Part shown: in pieces, positions 22,701 through 28,846 of the stretch
Layout: each line of letters starts with the position of its first letter
Position numbering within the stretch: position 1 is the stretch's first letter
Origin: Litsea cubeba
Lineage: Eukaryota > Streptophyta > Magnoliopsida > Laurales > Lauraceae
Assembly: GCA_012931725.1 (NCBI GenBank)
Contig: CM022955.1
Location: 49,733,404-49,797,403, forward strand
Direction: 5' to 3'
DNA: 64,000 nt
Position numbers and translations under genes: made by a program
Notes under the pieces: generated by a model
What the model saw: the letters and a program-made list of their open reading frames with translations, nothing else
What the model was told of the DNA's origin: nothing
Database searches by the model: none

Positions 22701-25323
22701 TAAAGGAAAGTATTATAAGGTGGCGGTGCGACCAGCGTTGTTATATGGATCAGAGTGTTGGGCAGTAAAGCATAATCATGTCAAGAAGATGGAAGTTGCG
22801 GAGATGAGAATGCTAAGATGGATGTGCGGGATCACAAGGAGAGATAGGATTAGGAATGAGGAGATTAGGGGCAAAGTAGGAATAGCACCGATTGGAGATA
22901 AAATGAGAGAAAATCGACTGAGATGGTTCGGCCATGTTAGAAGGCGTCCAACGGAGGCACCTGTTAAAAGGTGTGAAAGCATGGAGATTGCTAGGAGTAG
23001 GAGAGGCAGAGGGAGACCCAAGAGAAGTTGGAAAGAAACTATTAAACATGACCTTGCCTACATGGATCTAACGGAGGACATGGCCCTAAACAGATTTGAT
23101 TGGCGTCGTCAAATCCATATAGCCGACCCCACCTAGTGGGAAAAGGCTTGGTTTGGTTTGGTTTGGTTTGGTGGTAAAGATAAGGGTTTTGGGTTCAATT
23201 TTGACTAGATTTTTTTCAAATTTTGACTTACTTTATTGAGCATATGTAGAAAAGCTAAAATTTTATAGGTCAAGAGATTTGAACTCATGACCTCTTGCCT
23301 TTTTAAATAACTAACCTAACCATCTAACCATTACACCAGTCAATACTTAGGTGCACTTATTTATCAGAAAATATCAAAACTAATTAGATGAAGCGTGGAC
23401 CCTAGTCGCATGGGTCATGCCAGTGCTTAGCATGGGTTATTCTGCTAGTATAGGATTATTGATAACTAAGATTTGGATCTATTAGCATAAATCAAAGCAG
23501 GTAGGTGATGGAAGCAGTACTAGGTTGGCACTTGGCAGTAGACAAATTTTCAATTCATTGTAGACAAGATCCCTAAGACCTAGGCATGGACTTAACTTTG
23601 GATCTACTCAATCAGATCAAATAGGATCCAAGTCTATTTGAGGGCCCAACTGGATTCTTAATAATTGACAAATAAGACAAACAAGAACAATAAGCAACCA
23701 TGTCCCAGATGTTCAGTGTATTAGAACAGTTAAACATTCATAGCATTTATAAATGGTTACCTCAGGGAAAAAAGCAACCATTAAATAGATGATGAAACTA
23801 CTCAATGGAGTAGGATTTTAATATACTCTCCATTTCTTGAGCTGGTTGGTGATGCTTGTGGGCAGACGAATACAGAAGGGATTCATTCCCTTGTCACCAA
23901 TAACTGATGATTACGTTGCTTAAAAAAGTTTGTTTTTTTCTTGAAGCTTAGAAAGTAATTGTTTGTTCAATAGCACTTGACAGGGAATTTAATCAAACCT
24001 AACATAGGAAGTCATAAAGTAACCCCAATTGATGGTTGAATATTTTAGGTACTTGTATGCCAAGTGGTTTATTCTTTCATTAGGCATTAGATAAATTATT
24101 ACAAAGTTTATTCCTTCCACCAAGGATTACATACCTTCCAATCAATGTGCTACGGCCTACTGGCTCTTGTCAAGCTCAGGGTTGGATTTGTCTCTCCACG
24201 AGACATGGAAACCACTTATGTTATGTGGCATCTACATTTCACGCATTCCACATTGTTCCCGTAAAAATACCCCTAATGAATGTCGACTTGGTTCTACATA
24301 GACTGCATCTCAGCATAAAGCTCCCGCATATTGCAAAGTTTCTTCCTTCTGCCAAATATCACAATAGTGAAATATCCGGCACATACATTGTTCCACTTAG
24401 GCTGCATTTGTGCATAATTAGGAACATTCTGAATAATCTGCATTTTGCCAAATATTACACCATTGAAATATTCTTATGGGCAGGCATGTGGTCTATGCTG
24501 CATAGGGCATAAGTCTGAATCTTGGAAACTCACCACCACCTTTCAAGCAACTAACATCAAAAGAATATGAACTACTAGTAACTTGACTGCTTTCTCATTC
24601 AAACTAGCCACCACGTGTATGGTAAAAAAAGAACAATCATAGCAAAAACATTACAAAATGCAACAAAAGAACACCACCCAACGTGCAATAAACTACAATT
24701 TTCCACACAGAAATCTCACAATTCGAACCTACAGCGGATCCCTAGTGTCTCCCACAACACTTCTAATGAGTGGAACTCCTGTGGGACCGACCACCCGCTG
24801 AAAATCCGAGCTGCTCAAAATCAATGTAGTTCCCGCACACAGAATGTACTCAAATCTCACCCCAATAGGAGTTGACCCACATTGAAATTGAGCCTATGTA
24901 TGATTAGAAAACTGACTAATGCATTCATTTAAGGTCCGGTTGGGATTTGGGATGGGACACTCCTATTTCGATAGATAAGAGAGGACATTCATTTTGAGCG
25001 GCTTGGAATTCACATCACAAAACAAGTTTAGGTATTTGAAAACAGCTGCATTGCCAACGTACCCTCCATTTCCGGAGCTTTTCGAGCGAGGCGTTCTTCG
25101 AGGGGATGATGAAGGCGTCATTCGATTCCATTCGAAGTAACTCCACTTCTCCTTTCTTCGTAGAGCATTTCACCTCTTCACATCCCTCCTCTATACTTAT
25201 AATAATATCTTCCTTGTGCACGAGGCGGTGGTAAGGCGAGGAGCCCGACAACGACGACGTAGACGTCGTCGAAGCCGCAATATCTTTCGATGACGACGAC
25301 GAAGATGAAGAAGAAGAGATCAT
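3263..25323 (-). CDS. ACA (ACA8/9/10 type): Autoinhibited plasma-membrane-type Ca2+-ATPase (P2B), 5' half, 18 exons
   Basis: Exons in gene order: 25063-25323, 22048-22164, 21920-21962, 20621-20724, 20396-20527, 20207-20296, 17115-17184, 6726-6796, 6539-6622, 6373-6450, 6220-6291, 5513-5596, 5345-5427, 5145-5253, 4985-5040, 4115-4157, 3948-4031, 3263-3382. They sum to 1701 bp and splice into one frame of 567 residues without a stop. The product pumps Ca2+ out of the cytosol, driven by ATP, and is released from autoinhibition by calmodulin binding to its N-terminus. Landmarks: calmodulin/autoinhibitory region around residues 75-110 (KLRKWR then RRFRYTLDL), first transmembrane pair in exons 6-7, SSMTGES actuator loop, PEGLPLAVTLT in M4, and SDKTGTLTLNQ with the phosphorylated Asp. 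The family is about 1,050-1,080 residues long, so roughly the C-terminal half (ATP-binding domain, M5-M10) is missing. The last donor is GTAAGT, so the gene most likely continues past position 1; a truncated gene cannot be excluded. Two introns use GC donors. Confidence 0.93.
4279..4677. mobile_element. Mutator-like MITE with 9-bp TSD CATGCATTA
   Basis: The ends are inverted repeats of about 90 bp. The left end reads GGCAGAACTAGAACTACAAT; the right end, reverse complemented, reads GGGCAGAACTACAGTGCAGC. They share GTGCAGCGCCCTTCTTC and a following AATCCAAGCC. The left arm has about 20 extra bases. The flanks carry CATGCATTA at 4270-4278 and 4678-4686. A 9-bp duplication points to a Mutator-like family. 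It contains no coding frame and lies in the intron between pump exons 15 and 16. Confidence 0.85.
7316..8275 (+). CDS. Ty3/gypsy gag (nucleocapsid), element lacking pol
   Basis: A Gag-type frame. Near the N-terminus FEETTNPWDANKWVEHMEGI leads into the retrotransposon gag domain, with EGDAKDWWKAAKRSF, FKREFIKKFIPDHI and LKFTELSHFAETLV. Two metal-binding knuckles follow: CDFCGKGHDVSLC and the CCHC box CFECGQEGHKIMDC. I prefer the ATG at 7316; an in-frame ATG lies at 7259. A TAA at 8273-8275 ends the frame, but the same frame continues as a Gln/Asn-rich tail to 8572. There it stops where a protease (D-S-G-A) would be expected. No protease, reverse transcriptase or integrase follows; a purine tract (GGAGGGTAG) and an LTR come next. 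The element is therefore gag-only by deletion. It is antisense to the pump gene. Confidence 0.85.
   Translation: MVNDSGNDNGNLNKNGGHVEMPEYARLIFESFMKAYAQVQEQITAIRTRQSENGEGHSDSRYGSGGGSNIGGRDRERDTLYKRFNEFRPKCFEETTNPWDANKWVEHMEGIFEVMGCSEHQKAILAAFKLEGDAKDWWKAAKRSFSRQETEITCTFFKREFIKKFIPDHIRAQKRREFETLVQGNLTVAKYALKFTELSHFAETLVATEGEKMERFVNGLRPDIKKDVKLHEPKTYAEALKKAFVSEEAIEDIKRETQLVPSGTKREHLGDPGQSKKEKMESDIRCDFCGKGHDVSLCRRKWGTCFECGQEGHKIMDCP
8607..11584 (+). mobile_element. 3' LTR of the gag-only gypsy element (about 2.98 kb)
   Basis: It begins TGTAATACCCCGGGCCC right after the purine tract at 8594-8604 and ends CCGGGTCGTTACA at 11584. Both ends are of the kind seen in plant gypsy LTRs. The length includes a 261-bp insertion (mini-RTE plus one target copy). 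Short internal repeats (GGCTGGTCCTTAGTGGACGTG at 10906 and 10940) lie near the 3' half. No matching 5' LTR or primer-binding site was found between 6800 and 7300, so the element is truncated at its 5' end and has lost pol. Confidence 0.75.
10265..10507 (+). mobile_element. Mini-RTE: internally deleted, SINE-sized RTE LINE derivative
   Basis: A 243-bp insertion bounded by the 18-bp direct repeat TTGGTTATTTGGGGATCT (10247-10264 and 10508-10525). It starts with a segment reading GGTCCCAAGCCCGGACAAAG. It ends with about 80 bases (GGCCCTAAACAGATTTGATT onward) identical to the 3' end of the RTE LINE at 22383-23174, including the (GGTTT)n tail. It therefore has RTE ends without the body, a non-autonomous derivative copied in trans. 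It is nested in the gypsy LTR, so it is younger than that LTR. Confidence 0.88.
11585..12372 (+). mobile_element. Remnant of copia 5' LTR, primer-binding site and leader
   Basis: A TATAAATA box-like run at 11617 and the sequence TAGTATCAAAGCC (11682-11694) fit an LTR end followed by a decayed initiator-Met primer-binding site. A CT-rich leader without coding potential follows. With the copia RT/RNase H pieces at 12.8-13.5 kb it seems to be one plus-strand element that was later hit by the gypsy element on the left and SMART 2 in the middle. The LTR assignment is an inference. Confidence 0.45.
12373..12701 (-). mobile_element. SMART/TRIM element 2 (complete, 118-bp LTRs, TSD CTTTT)
   Basis: Two 118-bp LTRs (12373-12490 and 12584-12701), TGTAATAAAC...TTCCCAACA, differ at about two positions. 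In minus orientation TGGTATCAGAGC (12572-12583) follows the first LTR directly and the purine tract TGAGGGGGAG precedes the second. Target duplications CTTTT flank it at 12368-12372 and 12702-12706. The core is only 93 bp. It is a different family from elements 1 and 3 but has the same orientation. Confidence 0.95.
12790..13485 (+). pseudogene. Ty1/copia reverse transcriptase end and RNase H, decayed
   Basis: The frame at 12817-13023 contains NPAGNLVYLTITQPDISY followed by VVNQVSQFMIAPRHLH, the copia pattern (GxLxYLTxTRPDIxxAVxxxSxFM). After frame changes come pieces matching copia RNase H: a TEAEY-like site near 13195, LHVDNT near 13297, KDQAHIE near 13340, and a terminal 'MDKLLPMVG' segment. 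Several stops and frameshifts make it non-functional. A purine tract GGTGGGGGCCTAGGGGA at 13467-13485 marks the start of the 3' LTR. It lies in intron 7. Confidence 0.7.
13486..14932. other. Probable copia 3' LTR then unassigned intron DNA
   Basis: About 190 bp after the purine tract look like an LTR ending near ATTTTCCAACA (about 13673). The rest is AT-rich. At 14480-14700 there is LTR-like text (a TTATATATGGATC box and CTCTTGTATGCTT repeats). No coding frame is convincing. Confidence 0.35.
14933..15496 (-). mobile_element. SMART/TRIM element 3 (complete, about 258-260-bp LTRs, TSD TTTTT)
   Basis: The LTRs at 14933-15190 and 15237-15496 share CATATATACCCAAGATCAGG, CACCACTGCATACCCAGTCC and other blocks but are visibly diverged (TGTAACAATCC versus TGTAACGACCC at their starts). 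The core is only 46 bp. In minus orientation TGGTATTAGAGC (15223-15234, one change from the consensus site) lies two bases inside the first LTR, and TGGGGGAGTA precedes the second. TTTTT duplications flank both ends. It is the oldest of the three by LTR divergence. Confidence 0.9.
15944..16530. mobile_element. hAT-type MITE with 8-bp TSD CTCATATC
   Basis: The ends are TAGGGCTGTG on the left and, reverse complemented, TAGGGCCGTC on the right, flanked by CTCATATC at 15936-15943 and 16531-16538. The interior is filled with CGGTTCGGTTT / AACCGACC words in both orientations. There is no coding frame. An 8-bp duplication and a TAGGG end fit the hAT superfamily. Confidence 0.9.
16562..16907 (+). mobile_element. 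Solo LTR, copia-like, TSD CATAG
   Basis: The sequence begins TGTTGGGTCTATG and ends GCACACGCACAACA, with CATAG directly on both sides (16557-16561 and 16908-16912). Inside is a (TA)n(GT)n run at about 16692-16725 that includes a TATA-like box. No internal region is present, so this is a product of LTR-LTR recombination. The plus orientation is guessed from the TATA position. Confidence 0.85.
17115..17184 (-). CDS. ACA (ACA8/9/10 type): Pump exon 7 (second membrane segment)
   Basis: The 70-bp exon encodes GIKAGWYDGG then SIAFAVILVVVVT, the second membrane helix of the P2B family. The acceptor is TTTGTTTCAG and the donor ACAG|GTATGAG. It stands alone between a 3.0-kb intron and the 10.3-kb intron. 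Confidence 0.93.
18020..18340 (-). pseudogene. Possible RNase H-like remnant of a non-LTR retrotransposon
   Basis: The minus-strand frame has GATLKGISLCVTEW, DCMKQLDVFSDSV and HILQAGNNNADRLAEL. The order 'A.lkGi.lc...', 'l.v.SDS' and 'R.gN..AD.LA.l' resembles the RNase H-like domain at the end of many plant LINE ORF2 proteins, with the middle shortened. A TAG interrupts the frame upstream. It is short and the match is only a pattern; it could also be a fragment of a cellular RNase H-like gene. Confidence 0.35.
18773..19133. mobile_element. MITE-like element, ATATTCATGTGCATCC family
   Basis: The left end reads AATATTCATGTGCATCCATC and the right end, reverse complemented, reads CAATATTCATATGCATCCAC. 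Both are followed by CTCACCATA/CTCACCGTA and GAGGGAC. A related copy lies at 35449-35573. Target duplications are not clear, because the left flank is TA-rich. Confidence 0.65.
19782..20097. mobile_element. MITE-like element with GGAATTGAATTCCTAGGAATT ends
   Basis: The left end contains GGAATGGAATTGAATTCCTA and the right end, reverse complemented, GCATGGAATTGAATTCCTAG; both continue into GGAATT and start with a GGGCC-type end. No clear target duplication was found. The interior is AT-rich and non-coding. Confidence 0.6.
20207..20724 (-). CDS. ACA (ACA8/9/10 type): Pump exons 4-6 (N-terminal regulatory domain and first membrane segment)
   Basis: Exon 4 (20621-20724) gives GYGIGREQLSSMTRDRDFS to YGG. 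Exon 5 (20396-20527) gives LKGLATLLKTNLEMGIGG and NIFGANTYPRRNG. Exon 6 (20207-20296) gives DLTLMILIVAAMASLALGI, the first membrane helix. The donor after exon 4 is GGG|GCAAGT, a well-formed GC donor. Using GT four bases later would shift the frame, so splicing must use GC if the gene works. Confidence 0.93.
21243..21311. repeat. GA/GGGA-rich simple repeat
   Basis: A purine-only run (AGAGAGAGGGGGGGATAGAG and onward) in the intron between exons 3 and 4. A (TA)n run lies nearby at 21018-21032. These are simple-sequence tracts only. Confidence 0.8.
21920..22164 (-). CDS. ACA (ACA8/9/10 type): Pump exons 2-3 (calmodulin-binding autoinhibitory domain)
   Basis: Exon 2 (22048-22164) encodes QATLALNAARRFRYTLDL, then KEEKKKEEMRRKIRAHAQVI. 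It carries the core of the calmodulin-binding helix, the basic/hydrophobic stretch after KLRKWR of exon 1. Exon 3 (21920-21962) encodes AAILFREAGGRTPD and ends in phase 1. Splice sites are CCCTAG / CGG|GTAAGG and ATCAG / ATG|GTACC. Confidence 0.93.
22383..23174 (+). mobile_element. RTE-clade LINE, 5'-truncated, TSD TAAAGATAAGGGTTTT
   Basis: A 16-bp target repeat flanks it exactly (22367-22382 and 23175-23190). The body encodes the C-terminal part of ORF2 in one open frame ending at 23136. Recognisable pieces are KLELWRKTLETKGFRLSRCK (end of the reverse transcriptase), NFRYLGSMVQQDGGID, LLYGSECWAVK, RMLRWMCGITRRDRIRN, RWFGHVRRRPTEAPVKR and RGRGRPKRSWKETIKHDL. A short 3' region and a (GGTTT)n tail follow, as in RTE LINEs. 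The frame has no stop over about 250 residues and the target repeats match perfectly, so the insertion looks recent. It is antisense in pump intron 1. Confidence 0.92.
22384..23136 (+). CDS. RTE LINE ORF2 C-terminal fragment
   Basis: Open for 250 codons from the target-site junction to TAG. It covers the end of the reverse transcriptase and the RTE C-terminal region, and lacks the endonuclease and the catalytic YxDD box, so it cannot act alone. The first Met arises at the truncation junction and is probably not a real start. Confidence 0.8.
   Translation: MDEKREGVNAKLELWRKTLETKGFRLSRCKTEYMECKFSQSRTPGSIEVSLGTQKIVEKENFRYLGSMVQQDGGIDTDVSHRIQAGWTKWRSASGVLCDRKVPLKVKGKYYKVAVRPALLYGSECWAVKHNHVKKMEVAEMRMLRWMCGITRRDRIRNEEIRGKVGIAPIGDKMRENRLRWFGHVRRRPTEAPVKRCESMEIARSRRGRGRPKRSWKETIKHDLAYMDLTEDMALNRFDWRRQIHIADPT
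23200..23345 (-). mobile_element. Possible tRNA-derived SINE
   Basis: On the minus strand TGGTGTAATGGTTAGATGG (about 23320-23338) fits a polymerase III box A and GAGTTCAAATCTC (about 23274-23286) fits a box B, with a plausible spacing of about 35-40 bases. Sequence after box B lacks tRNA structure. No target repeats were located, so the ends are approximate. Confidence 0.5.
23346..25062. other. Rest of pump intron 1
   Basis: No coding frame that I trust. At 24300-24480 two imperfect copies of a segment containing TTCTGCCAAATATCACA / TTTTGCCAAATATTACA occur, an old partial duplication. Otherwise AT-rich. Confidence 0.4.
25063..25323 (-). CDS. ACA (ACA8/9/10 type): Pump exon 1 with start codon
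   Basis: The ATG at 25321-25323 opens a Ser-rich N-terminus, followed by DAFIIPSKNASLEKLRKWR at residues 69-87. This is the conserved 'IPSKNAS.e.L..WR' motif that precedes the calmodulin-binding helix in exon-rich ACAs. The donor is TGGAG|G at AGG|GTACG, phase 0. The poly-Ser run is unusual in composition but common at plant N-termini. Confidence 0.92.
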
Positions 25324-25800
25324 GGCTCTTCTCTTTTACTTCTTACTTCTCTTCCCTGCTGCAAATTAGTAGCAAGTCATCAATAAAAGAGGAAAAATGA
25401 AGCCGGATTTGTAAATTCAAACGCGGTTTTAGGGTTTCTCCTTTTGGATAAAACCCCGCCCAGCGTTTTGATTGTATGCGTTTTTGGGTCTTACCTTAGC
25501 TGTATGTGGCGGAAGTAGTAGCGTCAGATGCTATCGTAAGAGGAGGCGAGAGAGTTTCGACTTTCAAGGCCATGAGTGAGTGAGTGATAGAGAGGGAGAG
25601 TATTAGCTTTTAGGAAAGCTGATAGAGAGAAGGAAAGAATCGCTGTTGCCTCTTTATCAAGCGAAGAAGGAGATGCTCTCTCGACAAAGGAAAGAACGAG
25701 AGCAGGCAGGCGTAGTGCAGGGAAGTTTCCTTGCTCCTTCTCGTGTGTTGAGTGTTGACGAGTGTGTAGCATAACTGATTGAAATTGACTACGGACGATG
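25324..25800 (-). promoter_or_regulatory. 5' UTR, 5'-UTR intron and proximal promoter of the pump gene
   Basis: Upstream of the ATG, the minus strand shows a splice acceptor TTTGCAG ending at 25359 and, further up, a strong donor AAG|GTAAGACC with its first base at 25494. A 5'-UTR intron of 136 bp (25359-25494) is therefore likely. The purine/pyrimidine-rich stretch 25500-25780 would be the first untranslated exon and core promoter. I see no certain TATA box. The transcription start is not determined. Confidence 0.5.
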
Positions 25801-26755
25801 GTCTTTCTTTTTTCACAAGCGAGTCTCTCTTTATTTCTTTATTTATTTTTTAAAATATTTCAAATCAGTCTTTAAGCTTTTTTCTTATTTTAAAGAAGGG
25901 TAAGTTTCCAAGAAAACTTTGAATTAGTAACTTGGTTTTTCATTTAAAGGTGTTTTCGGATGACTTTTTTCTCACTTTTTAAAAATACATAAATTACATT
26001 TTATTTAAATTCAATTCGTTATATGATTCTAGCAGCCAGTACATGCAGCGTATCATCGTGGGGTACAAGTTGTCTTCAATTACCATGAGGATCTCGGTGA
26101 AGAAAATAAAGAAAATATAGAGAAAATAAATGAATATTTTATGTTTTCAATGAAAGATAGTATAGGTAGTTTTAAGCTTTCAAATTTAAAAGTCATTAGA
26201 AAAATAGTTTTAAATGGACGAATGTCTTTAATTTAAAGTTTTTTTAGAATTTCAGGGACTAATTTGAGATTTTTTAAAATTTATATCTTTCTTTGAAATA
26301 ATATAAAAACTTAAGACCTTGTTTAAAGATTTTCCTTTTTATTATTATCTTTTTGCATGAGAGGGGTTGGTACGGATGAGCTTGGACCCTTTGCCCAAGG
26401 CAGCTATTACACTGCAACCGTCCTACACCTATCATGGGGGCATATAGGGATAATCCCGAATGTTAAAAATGAATACCATTCCCACTCTCCCTACTGGTAT
26501 TTTCTCAAGTTTTACGCTCAAATGGAATGGGTCGCATTATCCGGTTGATGATCACCATTATTTGTTAATTACATACATTTTCATCTTGGATCTCAATTGG
26601 ACAGAGGGCCTCGCTCCTATTTAATTAAAACTTGTGATATGTCAATGTATTTGGTGATATTCATTTTGAACCGTACAGATTGTTTATATGTGCACATCTA
26701 GTATGGAGTTTTAGACATTTGTTCCAAAGTTCGGGGTAATAGTTGTCCATCTAAG
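25801..26755. other. AT-rich intergenic DNA upstream of the pump gene
   Basis: Long A/T runs and no coding frame of note. Nothing identifiable. Confidence 0.5.
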
Positions 26756-26764
26756 TGTCTCCGT

Positions 26765-27185
26765 CTGAGTGTCTCCCTCACACTTTCTATGAGAGAATAC
26801 GTTTGGAGCTACAAAATGGGCCGACCTATTTAGATTCCGAGCCATTCAAAATGATCAATTTTTCTATTTATTTGGATGATCTCAAATTTCACCCTAATAA
26901 GAGTTGGTCTGGTTGTAAGATTGAGAATATTATTGAAAATATAATTGATACAAACTCTTATATATTATTAAATTTAATTAATACAATCTTATATATTACT
27001 AATTTATCCATAGTTATATAGATTTCTTATTCATATGATATTCTCAATCCTACAATGGATCAATTTGTATTGAGATAAAATTTGAGGATATCTAATAAAC
27101 AGAAAAGGTGATTATTTTGAGGGACCGAGCTTCAAACTTCTGCGTGCAAGAAGTGTGAGTGAGTTTGAAGTTTGAACTCAGTATG
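26765..27185. mobile_element. Foldback element with arms of at least 110 bp
   Basis: The left arm 26840-26941 (AAAATGATCAATTTTTCTAT, GATCTCAAATTTCACC, GATTGAGAATATTATTGAAA) matches the reverse complement of about 27020-27135 (AAAATAATCACCTTTTCTGT, ATCCTCAAATTTTATC, GATTGAGAATATCATATGAA). The similarity extends outwards to CTCACACTTTCT / CTCACACTTCTT. The spacer is about 75 bp. No clean target duplication was found, so the outer ends are approximate. Confidence 0.7.
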
Positions 27186-27898
27186 ATAATGTGATGGGAC
27201 CAAAGTTTGGTCCAATCCAAGTCGTTCTTTCGCTAGTATTAAAATGCGAAAACTAACACTGGACCCAAATATTTTATTGTTCTTTTTTATGCTGGTGGAA
27301 GCCTTTGTCAGGCGATCACCATATTAATAAAATTCGGAGGGAGCCATATGTGGGAAAAAAATACATGAGATTTTCAAAAATTTTGAAGAGCCATTGCTAG
27401 CTTGCCTTTTTGTTCTTCCCCCACATCCATGACTCAATTAATTGATTAAGTCCATGATGTTATAATTATTCTAATCAAAGTGGTAATATACTTGCATCTG
27501 TGTTATGATGAAATTCATTGCAATCGAAGTTGAACCCACTTTAAATTGATCACCCATAAACACATAAGCATCATTTGCCTTTTGTTTTAGCATTTCTTAA
27601 TCACATGTTTTACTCATTGACAATCTACTTGAAGTAAAATTTGCAGCAATATTTCAATATACAAATTGGGTGGAGTTTTGAAAGGTTAAGGGCCCATTAA
27701 TTTGTATGGAATTGATGAGTACTGAGGAGAAAAAGATACAAAGTAGCAATTTAGATGCAACTCTCACTTTCCTAAAATTTGAGTTACTAATTAGTTAGAG
27801 TCAATACAGCTTAGAGATAATTTGACAGCTATTTTTTAAGATTCTTATACATTTCTCCATTCTAACCATTTTTAGAAATAAATGCTTAATAATTCTTA

Positions 27899-28025
27899 GA
27901 GCCCTGCTACATGGACTAATCCATGGACCGATCCATGGACTAACTCCATGGTTTTGAGGGGAAAATCACCTGACATCAGGTGATTTTCCCCCCAAAGCCA
28001 TGGGGTCTGTCCATGTAGACTTTTT
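27899..28025. mobile_element. Short hairpin MITE with 10-bp TSD ATAATTCTTA
   Basis: ATAATTCTTA flanks both ends (27889-27898 and 28026-28035). The centre is an almost perfect hairpin: GGGGAAAATCACCTGA (27958-27973) against TCAGGTGATTTTCCCC (27976-27991), extended by CTCCATGGTTTTG / CAAAGCCATGGGG. Outer CTACATGGAC pairs with GTCCATGTAG. A 9-10-bp duplication suggests a Mutator-like family. Confidence 0.85.
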
Positions 28026-28665
28026 ATAATTCTTATGCATTTAATTACATGAAAAAAAAAAACGGGGGCTTATGATTGTAACCTAAACGTATAAAGGAAT
28101 TGGAAAATAAAAAAAAACTCGAAATAGATAATTTTACAGCCTTCAGTTTGGAAAGAGAAATTTCTGCTCTACATTTATTGTAAATTTGATTTTCTTGTCC
28201 TACATCTTGTATGGGCCATGATTTCAATACTTCTTGGCATGTTTGAAAGTGGAGTAACGACGATGATGATCGATTAATCACCAGCAACAACACGTGAAAA
28301 ACATGTATCAAAACAGTCGAGTGGAACATGTGGACCCCATAAAGTTACCTGATAAATAAATTAAAGTTGATCAACCACTTACGTAAACATACCATCATCC
28401 AACGTCATCACTGGATTTGCAAAGCCAGGGGGCACGGGCACCACCCTGAAGTTATTACTTGGAGAAATATTGACTTAGAAAGGCACAGAACTTGGCATTT
28501 TAACTCACTTATTAAAAAGGGAAAGTCTGGTGCCCCCGGGACCGTGCCACGGCCCGGGCACAACCTCGGGCCGTGTAGCACCCTTCTATTAAAAATTCAA
28601 GCTGCCCAGAATAAAGTCGGTATTAAGGTAATATGTATAAAAAATTTTTTACATAAATAGAAGTT

Positions 28666-28828
28666 TTTTTTTAAGGTTTCTAATCTTTTGGACTGGACTA
28701 ATCCCTCCAGTCCAGAGGGTGGGAAGTCGGATAAACTCTCTTGTAGGCCCAGTATGGTAGTGCAGTTTCAAACCTATAACCTCCGGGTGCAAACCGTGGT
28801 CTTATACCAATTGAGCTACCCCTTGGAG
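28666..28828 (-). mobile_element. tRNA-derived SINE with target repeats
   Basis: On the minus strand GGGGTAGCTCAATTGGTA (box A) lies about 28803-28825 and AGGTTTGAAACTGCAC (box B) about 28760-28775, at tRNA-like spacing. A non-tRNA body follows and ends in an A-rich tail (plus-strand T run at 28665-28672). Direct repeats TTTACATAAATAGAAGTT (28648-28665) and TTTACATAAATAGGAGTT (28829-28846), 17 of 18 matching, flank it. It resembles the Au group of plant SINEs in its box A, from recall. Confidence 0.82.
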
Positions 28829-28846
28829 TTTACATAAATAGGAGTT

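Noticed and set aside
28480..28600. GC-rich GTGCCCCCGGGACC / CACGGCCCGGGCAC region as an element end
   Set aside because: Local palindromes exist but I could not find paired ends or target repeats.
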